64,000 bases of DNA from JANOBD01 sp031411495 (GTDB lineage: Bacteria; Planctomycetota; Phycisphaerae; Tepidisphaerales; Tepidisphaeraceae). Positions 33,662-42,875 of this stretch are shown here, one piece after another. Location of the stretch: the NCBI GenBank assembly GCA_031411495.1, contig JANOBD010000081.1:16957-80956 (forward strand), written 5' to 3'. The notes under the pieces were generated by a model. The model searched no databases. It was not told the origin of the DNA and saw only the letters and a list, made by a program, of their open reading frames with translations. Every line of letters begins with the position of its first letter. Position 1 is the stretch's first letter. The translations under genes were made by a program, and so were the position numbers.

Positions 33662-36037
33662 TCAGTTCAGGATGTCGTGATTTCGACCGCCGGTCGAGGA
33701 TCGACGGACGGTTGCCCCGGTGCCGGCAACAGCGGGCGTGTTGAGAACCGAGTGCTCATAGTTCTGCGCCAGCAGCAGCAGGTCGGCGAAGTCGACCGTG
33801 CCGGCGGCGTCGTAGTCGACGTTGCCCTGGCTGTAGGTCTTGTTGCTGCTCCCGTAGTTCTGCACGAGCGTGAGCAGGTCGTCGAACCCGACGGCGCGGT
33901 CACGGTTCAGATCGCCGCAGAGGACGAAGAAGCTCGAGGTGGCATCGGCGCCCAGCGCCAGGCCCTGGCTGTGGGTGAGAGAAGCCCGGGCGATCGTCGC
34001 CTGGTAGTTGCCATCGGGCAGGATCGCGCCGAAGCGGAATGTCGCGCGGTTCGTGTTGGTGTCGTATTGCGCCGTTGTCGCCGCGATGACCTGGTTGGTC
34101 GTCGTGTTCAGCAGCACGAGATCGCTCGCCTGCAGGCTCGCGCCGACGCCGAGCGAGAAGTCGAAGCTGACGGTTTGAGCGGTCTCGAAACCGAAGTTGC
34201 TGGCGATCGCCATCGGCGGCGTGTCATTGATCACGACGCTGGCGGTATTGCCGGCGCCGACGACGTACGCGCCGCCGCCGAGCGTGAGGGTGACATTCTC
34301 GGTGGCTTCGACCGCGCCATCGGCGATCGGGACGACCTGGAGATTGACGCTCGAGGCTTCATTGCCCAGCGAGATCGCATTGCCGGTGATCAGGACGCCG
34401 TCCTGGTACACGTTGTAGTCGACGCCGCGAGTCGCCGATCCGCCGAGCGTGATATTGACGGTGAGCGGGCTGCTGGTCGGGCCGTTGCGTGCGATATTGA
34501 AGGTCGCCGGATCGGCGGCCACTTCCGAAGCCGAACCGTCGGTGGCGCTGGTGCTGGCGGTGGGCAGGATGTTCATCTTGAGCGTGTATCCGGAGCTGAT
34601 GCCGCTCGTGCCGGTGGAGGAGCCGAAGCCATGCGCCCGGGCGGTATAGGTTTGTCCGGCGACAAAGTTGTAGCTGATGGTCTCGAGCGCCGGGGTCGTC
34701 GGAGTGCCGCTGGTCGGGTTGGTGGACGAAGCGAGCAGATTGAGCGCACTGTCGTACAGGTACAGGTCCACGTCACGATCGGTGATCGCGAGTTGAACGG
34801 TTCCGGTTCCGGTGCTGGCGGCGACGAACTTGAAGTAGTCGTTTTCGTTGCTGATGTGAGCGGTCAGGCCCGACTGGTTCTGCACGCCCATCACGCCGAG
34901 GTTGGTGGCGGTTTCGGGCGTGTTGTTCGGTTCGAAGCGGTCGGGAAGAATGCTGCCGCCCACCGCCGAGCCGGTGTTGAGCGTATACGGAACCAGGACG
35001 GTGTTGTTCACTTCGTTGGTTTCCTGGATGACGTTGTTGGCATCCAGCGTGACTTCGAGGAAGTAATTGCCGTTCGGCACGCCGGTCACGTCGATCCACT
35101 GGCCGTCGTAGATGTTGTCGTAGACGTCGGCGCGGCCGACACTGATTCCCTGCAGGAAGCCGCAGCCGGTGCTGGGCTGACCCGGCTTGTTGTAGCCCGG
35201 GAGGGTGGAGCTGCTGGCGCCCGACGAGGGAATGGTGAACGTCGAGAGGATGTTGATCAGGCAGAACCCGATCTTGTCGCCGACGGCATCGGCGCCGTCG
35301 AAGCCGGTGCGCTTGGCGACAGGGCCGGGCGTGCCGTCGGGATTCTTCGTGAGCAGGCGGTAGTTGGCATACCCTTCCAGGTGGAAGTGCGAATGGCCGC
35401 TGTGCCAGACCATCCGACCCGCCGGGCGATAGCCGGACAGCGAAAAGCTCGTCCCGTCATAGGTGTAAATCTGCTGGACGACGTTTTGAGTTCCATCCGG
35501 ATTGACCCATGTGGAGACGCCCGAACCTGCAGGCGGCGTGCCGCTGTTGGCGCTGATGAGCGTCGCCGGGCCCGCCCCCTGGTTGGCGACCGCAGTCGAG
35601 AATCGCATCAGGTTGTGCCCGGCGATTTCGGTCGTGTCGATGAACGGAGAGAGATAGCCGGCGCTGAGCGGAACCAGGTCGGGCAGCGACGGGCCGGCGC
35701 GCGTGGAGTTCACGACCTGAGTCGGGAACGTGTCGGCGACATGGGTGATGTCGTCTTCGACGCGATGCGGATCGTAAAGCCAGTCGGCGCGGTTGTTGCT
35801 GTTCAATGGATTGAACGTTTCGGGCGCCCAGAGATCGTGCCCGACGAGTTGTGGGAACGCCGTGAGCACCATCGATGCCGGGACGTGAACGTTGCTTTCC
35901 ACCATCGGGTTGATGTCAGCGATCGTCGGAACCTCTTCTACGCCAGTGCTGGAATGAAGCATGGACCGCTTTTCGAGCGACTCGAGAGTGAGCGAAACTG
36001 ACAAGCAAATACGTCGAGCGATGTGACGCTGGCGCAT
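33662..36037 (-). CDS. Secreted lysyl-oxidase-like multidomain protein with dockerin-like tail
   Basis: The protein has 791 residues. The LEPR-XLL-type signature (ESLEKRSML) lies near residues 19-27. A lysyl-oxidase domain follows, with the copper-binding motif WHSGHSHFH at residues 211-219, KIGFCLINI and QWIDVTGVPNGNY. Next come a PPC domain (DRFEPNNTPETATNLG to about 500), a Calx-beta-like domain (about 515-625) and a C-terminal pair of dockerin/EF-hand-like loops (GDLNRDRAVGFDDLLTLVQ and VDYDAAGTVDFADLL). Lysyl oxidases deaminate peptidyl lysine using copper and a derived quinone. It probably crosslinks or modifies extracellular proteins. ATG 36037 is preferred to an earlier in-frame start. 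Confidence 0.85.
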   Translation of the reverse strand: MRQRHIARRICLSVSLTLESLEKRSMLHSSTGVEEVPTIADINPMVESNVHVPASMVLTAFPQLVGHDLWAPETFNPLNSNNRADWLYDPHRVEDDITHVADTFPTQVVNSTRAGPSLPDLVPLSAGYLSPFIDTTEIAGHNLMRFSTAVANQGAGPATLISANSGTPPAGSGVSTWVNPDGTQNVVQQIYTYDGTSFSLSGYRPAGRMVWHSGHSHFHLEGYANYRLLTKNPDGTPGPVAKRTGFDGADAVGDKIGFCLINILSTFTIPSSGASSSTLPGYNKPGQPSTGCGFLQGISVGRADVYDNIYDGQWIDVTGVPNGNYFLEVTLDANNVIQETNEVNNTVLVPYTLNTGSAVGGSILPDRFEPNNTPETATNLGVMGVQNQSGLTAHISNENDYFKFVAASTGTGTVQLAITDRDVDLYLYDSALNLLASSTNPTSGTPTTPALETISYNFVAGQTYTARAHGFGSSTGTSGISSGYTLKMNILPTASTSATDGSASEVAADPATFNIARNGPTSSPLTVNITLGGSATRGVDYNVYQDGVLITGNAISLGNEASSVNLQVVPIADGAVEATENVTLTLGGGAYVVGAGNTASVVINDTPPMAIASNFGFETAQTVSFDFSLGVGASLQASDLVLLNTTTNQVIAATTAQYDTNTNRATFRFGAILPDGNYQATIARASLTHSQGLALGADATSSFFVLCGDLNRDRAVGFDDLLTLVQNYGSSNKTYSQGNVDYDAAGTVDFADLLLLAQNYEHSVLNTPAVAGTGATVRRSSTGGRNHDILN

Positions 36038-36309
36038 ACAGAGCCTTTCAACGGTGGTTCGAGGTGCAAAGCTGAAAGTATGAGGTGTATCTGGATGCAG
36101 ACCAGAGTTCAACAGAAAACGCCGCATTGGCCGCACATTCCGGGCAAACTCACACCGGACAAACGCGGCGAATATCGGTTGATCCGCCTGCCGACCCCGC
36201 GGTAACACGCCTCGGGCGATTGCCATGGGCGTCCAGCGGGGTCCGTGGGTCGTCAAACGGACGGGCCGGGCTACAGCTTTCTCGCCGACGCGGTAGAGTG
36301 TCTGCCCAC

Positions 36310-37269
36310 ATGCTCGACTGCGATTTCATCCCCACATTCGGCGACGTCTGTAAAGCCGCCGGGCGCCTGCGCGACATCGTCCGCCGAACGCCCGTTGTGC
36401 CGCTGCATGAGTTCTCGGCGAAACCGATCGGCATCTGGCTTAAGTGTGAGAATCTCCAGGTTTCGGGCGCGTTTAAGTATCGCGGCGCGATGAACGCTCT
36501 GCTCTGTCTTGACCCATCGGTCCGCCGACGCGGCGTCGCAACCCATTCCTCGGGCAACCACGGCGGGGCGCTCGCGTCTGCTGCGCGAAAGCTCGGCGTC
36601 GAGGCGCACATCGTCGTGCCCGCCTCGATCACCCCGTTCAAACGCGCCGCCATCGTCGAGCAGGGCGGCTTCATTTACGAGTGTGGGCCGAGCGTTGAAG
36701 ATCGTGAAGCGATGCTCGCGCACGTGGTCGCTAAAACCGGGGCGAGCGTCGTTCACCCGTACGACGACCCGAACGTCATCGCCGGCCAGGGTACCGCGGC
36801 GCTGGAACTGCTGGAGGAAATCCCGGACCTGGACGTGATCGTCGCGCCCATCAGTGGCGGCGGGCTGATGAGTGGTACGGCCATCGTCGCCCACGGCGTG
36901 GAGCCCGGCATCCGCCTCATCGGCGCCGAGCCGGAACTGGCGGGCGATGCGGCGATCTCGCTCTCCACCGGCAAACGCTCACCTCCGCTGCCGACGGCCG
37001 GCGACACGATGGCCGACGGCCTGCGCGCCGGGCTTTGCGAGCGGACATTCACGATCCTCTCCCGACACGTCGGCCACGTGATCACGGTGAGCGAAGAGCA
37101 GATCCTCGCGGCAATGAAAAGCATCTGGGATCAGACCCGGCTGGCGATCGAGCCATCTTCCGCAGTCGCGATCGCCGCCGTCCAGCGCGAGCCGGAACGG
37201 TTCGCGGGTAAACGGGTGGGGATCATCGTGACTGGCGGAAATATCGATGAGCGGCCAGCGATGAAGTGA
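36310..37269 (+). CDS. PLP-dependent threonine dehydratase / serine racemase-like enzyme
   Basis: This 319-residue fold-type II PLP enzyme carries the Schiff-base lysine K56 in SGAFKYRGA. It also has the phosphate/carboxylate loop SSGNHGGALA and the PLP phosphate-binding SGGGLMSGTA. It lacks the C-terminal ACT regulatory domain of biosynthetic IlvA, so it resembles catabolic threonine dehydratase or serine racemase. Reactions likely include deamination or racemisation of serine or threonine. ATG 36310 is set by conservation. The in-frame extension upstream has no family similarity. Confidence 0.88.
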   Translation: MLDCDFIPTFGDVCKAAGRLRDIVRRTPVVPLHEFSAKPIGIWLKCENLQVSGAFKYRGAMNALLCLDPSVRRRGVATHSSGNHGGALASAARKLGVEAHIVVPASITPFKRAAIVEQGGFIYECGPSVEDREAMLAHVVAKTGASVVHPYDDPNVIAGQGTAALELLEEIPDLDVIVAPISGGGLMSGTAIVAHGVEPGIRLIGAEPELAGDAAISLSTGKRSPPLPTAGDTMADGLRAGLCERTFTILSRHVGHVITVSEEQILAAMKSIWDQTRLAIEPSSAVAIAAVQREPERFAGKRVGIIVTGGNIDERPAMK

Positions 37270-37599
37270 GCGGCACTCATTTGCTCATCCGGAAAACGCC
37301 CGTCCGTCGATCGCGAAGCTGTGCAAAGCGGCGAGTCCGAGCGACTGCGCTTCTGCGATCAGAGAATGCCGTGGGCAAAACGTCGTTAATGAACGGCGTC
37401 GCAACGAATTGCTGCGGAAATTGCCCGTCGCTGCGCTGCGCCAATTCGCGCTTTTGCGCACCGTGAGCAGTAAGGTAACTGCGCGCAACGATCGTCATCG
37501 GGTATCCGAGATTGACGCACCCCCCTCACCTGGCCAAGGGTCGAGTGAGAGCTTCTGAGAGGAACTGAGAGCCTTTTCGAAAACCGCGGATCGAGTCTC
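37270..37599. other. Intergenic region upstream of the radical SAM gene
   Basis: No gene was recognised. The only structure seen is the triple TGAGAG array at 37546-37571, close to the next start codon. Confidence 0.45.
37546..37571 (+). promoter_or_regulatory. Triple 10-bp iteron (TGAGAG) upstream of the anSME-type gene
   Basis: TGAGAG occurs at 37546, 37556 and 37566 with spacers CTTC and GAAC, followed by CCTTTTCGAAAA. It lies 29 nt before the ATG. The array matches the one upstream of gdhA in unit, period, orientation and 3' flank. Confidence 0.5.
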
Positions 37600-38958
37600 A
37601 TGGCCAGCGAATTATCCATTCTGACCCAGGTTGCCACCCGGCCATTCCACGTGATGACCAAGCCCATCGGGCCGATTTGCAACCTCGACTGCAAATACTG
37701 TTTCTATCTCGAAAAGGAGAAGCTCTACGCCGGCGAACGCAAGTGGGCGATGGCCGACGATGTGCTGGAGGCGTATATCGCACAGTACATCCGCGCACAG
37801 CCCGGCGGGACGGTGAGCTTCGCCTGGCAGGGGGGCGAGCCGACGCTGCTCGGCGTCGATTACTTCCGCGGCGTCGTCGAACTCCAGGCCAAGTACGCCG
37901 ACGGCCGAAAGATCGAAAACGCCCTGCAGACCAACGGCACCCTACTTGATGATGACTGGTGTTCATTCCTCGCCGAGAACCGGTTCCTTGTCGGCCTCTC
38001 CATCGACGGGCCGCGACCACTCCACGACATCTACCGCGTCGACAAAAAACAGCAGCCGACGTTTGACCTTGTCGTCCGCGGACTCGAACTCCTGAAGAAG
38101 CACGCCGTGGAGTTCAACACCCTCACCGTCGTGAACCGCGCCAACAGCCAGAAGCCGCAGGAGGTGTACCGGTTTCTCAAATCGATCGGCAGCGGTTTCA
38201 TCCAGTTCATCCCGCTCGTCGAACGGCTGCCGCAGACGCGCCTGAAAGTGCTCGGCCTCGATCTTGCCGAACCGAGCGCTGCCGACGATCCCGAACGGCC
38301 GCCCGTCACCGAGTGGAGCGTTCGCAGCGTCGACTATGGCCAATTCCTCATCACCATTTTCGACGAATGGGTCAGGAACGACGTCGGGCGCGTTTACGTT
38401 CAGCACTTCGACGTCGCCCTCGGCAACTGGGCGGGTCTGGGAAGCGCGCTCTGCGTATTTGCCGAGAAGTGCGGCGCGGCGATGGCCATCGAACACAACG
38501 GCGATCTTTATTCCTGCGACCACTACGTCTACCCGCAGTACAAGCTCGGCAACGTCCTCAACACCTCGCTGGGCGCGATGGCGAGTTCTCAACAGCAGCA
38601 GGCGTTCGGCAGCTCCAAATCGGAATCACTGCCGAACTCCTGCCGGAATTGCGAAGTGCGCTTCGCCTGCAACGGCGAATGCCCGAAGCACCGCTTCATT
38701 CAAACGCCCGACGGCGAGGACGGGCTGAACTATCTCTGCGCCGGCTACAAGCGGTTCTTCAACCACATCGATCCGTACATGAAAACGATGGCCGACCTGC
38801 TCAAGCGCGAGCAACCGCCGGCGCTGATCATGCAGATGATCCGCGACCGGGAGCGCGCGATCGCGCAGTCGCGCATCGGCCCGAACGAGCCGTGCGCATG
38901 CGGGAGCGGGAAGAAGTTCAAAAAGTGTTGTGGAGCGCGACCCGGAGCCGGCTTTTGA
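37600..38958 (+). CDS. Anaerobic sulfatase-maturase-type radical SAM/SPASM enzyme with SEC-C tail
   Basis: The protein has 452 residues. The radical SAM cluster cysteines are C27, C31 and C34 (CNLDCKYC). WQGGEPTLLG and LSIDGP follow as in anSME proteins. A cysteine-rich SPASM region (SCRNCEVRFACNGECPKH) holds the auxiliary iron-sulfur clusters. The family oxidises an active-site Cys or Ser of sulfatases to formylglycine. The last 25 residues are a SEC-C zinc motif (PCACGSGKKFKKCCG). No sulfatase is in the window. The next gene, a GH2 glycosidase, starts only 2 or 35 nt after the stop, so they are co-translated. Confidence 0.9.
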   Translation: MASELSILTQVATRPFHVMTKPIGPICNLDCKYCFYLEKEKLYAGERKWAMADDVLEAYIAQYIRAQPGGTVSFAWQGGEPTLLGVDYFRGVVELQAKYADGRKIENALQTNGTLLDDDWCSFLAENRFLVGLSIDGPRPLHDIYRVDKKQQPTFDLVVRGLELLKKHAVEFNTLTVVNRANSQKPQEVYRFLKSIGSGFIQFIPLVERLPQTRLKVLGLDLAEPSAADDPERPPVTEWSVRSVDYGQFLITIFDEWVRNDVGRVYVQHFDVALGNWAGLGSALCVFAEKCGAAMAIEHNGDLYSCDHYVYPQYKLGNVLNTSLGAMASSQQQQAFGSSKSESLPNSCRNCEVRFACNGECPKHRFIQTPDGEDGLNYLCAGYKRFFNHIDPYMKTMADLLKREQPPALIMQMIRDRERAIAQSRIGPNEPCACGSGKKFKKCCGARPGAGF

Positions 38959-38993
38959 CGGTGCACGAAACATCAACTATTGAAAAGGCACTC

Positions 38994-41198
38994 ATGTGGA
39001 AAGCAGCACCCGTACCGATTTCGTCGCCCTGGGCTTTGAAGGTCGATCCGCAAAACCTGTGGCCGGACTATCCGCGCCCGCAACTGGTCCGCGACCGGTG
39101 GATGAACCTGAATGGGCTATGGGATTACGCGATCATCGATGAGTCGGCCGAACTACCGGCGCAGTGGCAGGGGAAGATCCTCGTGCCGTTTGCGGTGGAG
39201 TCGTCGCTATCGGGCGTGGGCAGGCGCCTGGGCTCGAACGAAGCGCTCTGGTATCGCCGCACGTTCAAGGCGAGCGCGGCCGATGGCCGGATGCTCCTGC
39301 AGTTCGGCGCGGTGGATTGGAAGTGTGAGGTGTGGATCAACGGGCAGCCGGTCGGCGGACACGAGGGCGGCTTCGACCGGTTCTCCCTCGACATCACCAA
39401 AGCCCTCATGCCCGGCGAAAATGAAATCGTGGTAAAGGCCATCGACCCCACCGATGACGCCGCCCAACCCCGCGGCAAGCAGGTTCGCATGCCCGAGGGC
39501 ATCTGGTACACGCCGGTGAGCGGCATCTGGCAGACGGTGTGGCTCGAGACCGTGCCCGAGACGTCCATCGCGGCCCTCAAGATCACGCCGGATCTCGACA
39601 AGAGCAGTGTGCGCATCGAGATCGCCCAGCGCGGGGGCGCGAAGCCGGCCGGTGCGACAATCGAAGTTCTCGACGGCTCGGCCGTCGTCGCGGTCGTGAG
39701 CGCAAAGACCGGCGCGCCGATCGAGATCCCAATTCCCAATCCCAGGACGTGGTCTCCCGATTCGCCGTTCCTCTACGATGTGAAGGTCACACTGCCCGAG
39801 TCCGGCGACCTGGTGACGAGCTACTTCGGCATGCGGAAGATCTCGGTCGCACCCGATTCCGCGGGATACCTGCGCCTGCAATTGAACAACAAGCCGATCT
39901 TCATGTTCGGCCCGCTCGACCAGGGGTGGTGGCCGGATGGACTCTACACCGCGCCGACGGATGAAGCGCTGCGCTACGACATCGAAATCACCAAAGAGCT
40001 CGGCTTCAACATGGCGCGCAAGCACATCAAGCTCGAGCCGGCCCGCTGGTACTACTGGGCCGACAAGCTCGGGCTGATGGTCTGGCAGGACATGCCCAGC
40101 GGCGGCGTGGGCTCGCGACTGGCGAAGAACTATCACATCGGCGGAGACGACCCGGACGCGCCGATCAACGACGCCGAATCGGCCGTCTTCCGACGCGAAC
40201 TCAAGTCGATCATCGATGCGGCCTACAACCACCCGTGCATCGTCGTCTGGGTGCCGTTCAATGAGGGCTGGTTCCAGCACCGCACCAATGAAATCCTCCA
40301 GTGGACCAAGGCCTACGACCCGTCCCGCCTGATCGACGGGCCCAGCGGATGGACCGATCGCGGATTCGGCGACATGCACGACATGCACCGCTACCCCGGC
40401 CCGGACATGTTCGTGGCCGACGGAAAGCGCGCCAGTGTGCTCGGCGAATACGGTGGGCTCGGGTTGCCGATCGAGGGGCACGTCTGGCAGGAGAAAAAAA
40501 ACTGGGGATACGTCACCTACACCGGCATCGAACAACTGCAGGATGAGTATCGGCAACTCTCCGAGCGGCTCATCCCGCTCGCGCAGCGCGGCCTTACGGC
40601 GGCCGTCTATACGCAGACGACGGATGTGGAAATCGAAGTGAACGGGCTGCTGACCTACGACCGGAGGGTCGTGAAGTTCAAGCCCGAGGAACTGCGGAAG
40701 CAACACGAAGCCGTGATGCGCGCAATAGAGCATCCGATCCGCGCCAACGTACTGGCGACGATGAACCGCGAGCGGCCATCTGAGTACCGGTTCGTCACGG
40801 AGGAGCCGACGGACAATTGGTCATCACCGGACTTCGACGATTCGCGCTGGCAGCCGATCAAGGGGAACATCGGCACCAAGGGGAAGGGCGGCTTCCGCGT
40901 CGGCGAACCGGAATGGACGACGCCGCAAATCTGGGCGCGCCGGATCGTGAAACTCGACGCACTGCCGAGCGGCGAGGTCCACGCGCGAGTGATCCACGAT
41001 CAGGACATGGAGGTCTACATCAACGGCGTCCACGCCGTGTCGCTCAAGGGGAACATCTCGGATTATCGCGAACTGAAGATCTCCGACGCAGCCCGCGCGG
41101 CGCTGAGGGCCGGCGACAACGTGATCGCGATCCACGCGATCGCCTCCGGCGAGCTAAGAATCCTCGACGTGGGCCTGATCGAATTGAGGAAGGCGTGA
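38994..41198 (+). CDS. Glycoside hydrolase family 2 protein
   Basis: This 734-residue beta-glycosidase belongs to the beta-galactosidase/glucuronidase clan. It has an N-terminal sugar-binding jelly roll (about 30-190), an immunoglobulin-like domain, a TIM barrel with acid/base glutamate in WVPFNEGWF and probable nucleophile in LGEYGG, and an extra C-terminal carbohydrate-binding-like domain (about 590-734). No signal peptide is seen, so it may act in the cytoplasm. ATG 38994 has AAAAGG upstream. GTG 38961, 2 nt after the maturase stop, is an alternative. Confidence 0.88.
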   Translation: MWKAAPVPISSPWALKVDPQNLWPDYPRPQLVRDRWMNLNGLWDYAIIDESAELPAQWQGKILVPFAVESSLSGVGRRLGSNEALWYRRTFKASAADGRMLLQFGAVDWKCEVWINGQPVGGHEGGFDRFSLDITKALMPGENEIVVKAIDPTDDAAQPRGKQVRMPEGIWYTPVSGIWQTVWLETVPETSIAALKITPDLDKSSVRIEIAQRGGAKPAGATIEVLDGSAVVAVVSAKTGAPIEIPIPNPRTWSPDSPFLYDVKVTLPESGDLVTSYFGMRKISVAPDSAGYLRLQLNNKPIFMFGPLDQGWWPDGLYTAPTDEALRYDIEITKELGFNMARKHIKLEPARWYYWADKLGLMVWQDMPSGGVGSRLAKNYHIGGDDPDAPINDAESAVFRRELKSIIDAAYNHPCIVVWVPFNEGWFQHRTNEILQWTKAYDPSRLIDGPSGWTDRGFGDMHDMHRYPGPDMFVADGKRASVLGEYGGLGLPIEGHVWQEKKNWGYVTYTGIEQLQDEYRQLSERLIPLAQRGLTAAVYTQTTDVEIEVNGLLTYDRRVVKFKPEELRKQHEAVMRAIEHPIRANVLATMNRERPSEYRFVTEEPTDNWSSPDFDDSRWQPIKGNIGTKGKGGFRVGEPEWTTPQIWARRIVKLDALPSGEVHARVIHDQDMEVYINGVHAVSLKGNISDYRELKISDAARAALRAGDNVIAIHAIASGELRILDVGLIELRKA

Positions 41199-41271
41199 AC
41201 CGGAACGGAGAGAGGGATTCAACGAAGCCGTCTTTCGTAAAGGGAGCCCAGGGCGAGATTTATCACCTAAG

Positions 41272-42354
41272 CCCTATCACGACATCGCGCGCCGACTTCT
41301 GGCGGAGAGCGCGCCGCCGCCGCCGAAAGTTTCAAGTTGGACGTGGCATGCCGTTAAACGACTCCTTCAAAATGAGCGCTACACCGGCAATTGGAGCTAC
41401 GGCATTTTCAAGACCGTATGGCAAAGCAAAGCCGATTATGCGCGGCAGATCCGCCAAGACTTGCCGTACCACGCACATCGCATCGAATCCCTCCGCATTA
41501 TCGATGACGAACTTTTTGAAAGCGCAAAAGTGCTGGCGAATGGGAAGAAACGTCGGGGCGGGCGCAAGCGCCATTCGGCAGCCGGCCAAACCCTTCGTGA
41601 TCCGCTCAAAGGGCTCCTCTACTGTCCAGGTCACAACTTCGCGCTGCGGTCGAGCGGATCCGATGGTGAGTGTTACGCATGCGCTGCGTGTAAGAAGATC
41701 GGCGAAACGCAATATCTGTATTCGATCGTGAACCGGCATGTCGCACGCCGCGCAATCTGCACCGCTATCCTGAAGTGGATTCGCTCTCAACCCGACCTGG
41801 TCGATCGAATTGTAAATCGAACTCGTGCGATCCTGGCAGATCTGGCGCCGCACGATGATGGCCGAGTCGAACAGATTCGCGCGCAGCTCGGCGACGTCCA
41901 GCGCCGACTGGGAAACGCGATTCAGTACCTTTCCGGTGAAGAGGCCGATCGGGTCAATGGCCAGCTCGCGCAAAAGCAGGACTTGCTTAAGAAGGAGGTG
42001 GTATTGCTCGAAAAGCAACGGGTCGCTCCTCTCCAACCGCCGACGCGGCAGGAAATTCAGCTCGCGCTAAGTCAGGTGGGAGATCACCTTACGAAGCACG
42101 GCAATGACCCCGATGTAAATGTCCGAGTCGCGGCCGTTATCAAGCAGATTACTGGCGGCCGTATCGAACTGAGCCAGCAAGGTGAGGCCAGGCGATGTTC
42201 TCGTAATGAGACCGCGCTCAGCCATCGGCGCAATCGATCTGAGCCAATCCATTACTCCTGCGAATCGGCTAAGCCCGAGTGCTTCGAGTCGCGAGCTGGG
42301 TTCTATTCGCCGACGCTCCGACGATCGTCAAGGTTGGTGATCCGGATGAGCTAA
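41272..42354 (+). pseudogene. Serine recombinase, C-terminal fragment
   Basis: The frame encodes the end of a recombinase domain (PYHDIARRLL, WTWHAVKRLLQNERYTGNW). A recombinase zinc ribbon follows (LKGLLYCPGHN ... CYACAACKK), and then the long C-terminal coiled coil (RAILADL ... LLKKEVVLLEKQRV). The catalytic resolvase domain with its active serine is absent: the reading frame simply runs back into the end of the GH2 gene. The tail beyond about 42180 also seems altered. It is a remnant of a mobile element and marks the left edge of the island. Confidence 0.8.
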
Positions 42355-42397
42355 GCCCGTGTTGAGTCGCACGGAAGAAACGTAGGACGCTGTTACT

Positions 42398-42811
42398 ATG
42401 AAGAACTACCGAACACTTGCCGTCGCAGTGGCCTGCGCGCTTGCCTCCACGGCGTCTCTTGTCACCATGTCCACCGCACAAACCGCGGGCCAAAGCACGG
42501 ATCGAACCAGCGCGCAAAGCGGTCAAACGGGGGGCATATCATCAGGATCCGCTGCCGACGGTAGCCGCGCAGGCGAAGGTGCCGACACCGCCGATCGTCA
42601 GATGCTGCAGACTCTTCAGCAGATTGCGCAGTCGCCGGAGAACGCCCCTGACAAGCTCTTCGTTCTGATGGTGGCGGCGGGCAACCAGTGGGAGACCGAG
42701 TTCTCGCGCGTTGTCCAAGAGAAAGTTCAGGATCAGCAGGTGAAAGATCTCGCGAAGAGATGTATCAAAAGTTCCGTGACAAGGAAGATGGCTGCATCAA
42801 GGTCATTCTGA
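42398..42811 (+). CDS. DUF4142-like exported protein, truncated
   Basis: The frame encodes 137 residues: a signal peptide (about 1-28), a Ser/Gly/Thr-rich linker and then a helical segment (LFVLMVAAGNQWETEFSR to QQVKDLAKR) like the start of the ferritin-like DUF4142 bundle. That bundle should be about twice as long. After residue about 119 the sequence becomes foreign, because the DNA there belongs to an alcohol dehydrogenase tail in another frame. It is therefore a broken gene whose product is unlikely to fold. DUF4142 genes are often part of stress islands with glgX and treYZ. Confidence 0.6.
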   Translation: MKNYRTLAVAVACALASTASLVTMSTAQTAGQSTDRTSAQSGQTGGISSGSAADGSRAGEGADTADRQMLQTLQQIAQSPENAPDKLFVLMVAAGNQWETEFSRVVQEKVQDQQVKDLAKRCIKSSVTRKMAASRSF

Positions 42812-42819
42812 AGCCATAG
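42760..42819 (+). pseudogene. C-terminal tail of a zinc-dependent alcohol dehydrogenase
   Basis: The 19 codons before TAG at 42817-42819 read MYQKFRDKEDGCIKVILKP. This is the characteristic C-terminal end of GutB-like zinc-dependent alcohol dehydrogenases (FxDKEDGCxKVxLKP). The rest of that gene is missing and is replaced upstream by the DUF4142-like gene in another frame. Confidence 0.6.
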
Positions 42820-42875
42820 CCGTTTCGTTCACTCACGCATAAAGATCCAACGCACCACAAGATCCACCCTTGAAT

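Noticed and set aside
42398..42811. Full-length DUF4142 gene
   Set aside because: The last 18 codons are out-of-frame alcohol dehydrogenase DNA and the four-helix bundle is only half present.
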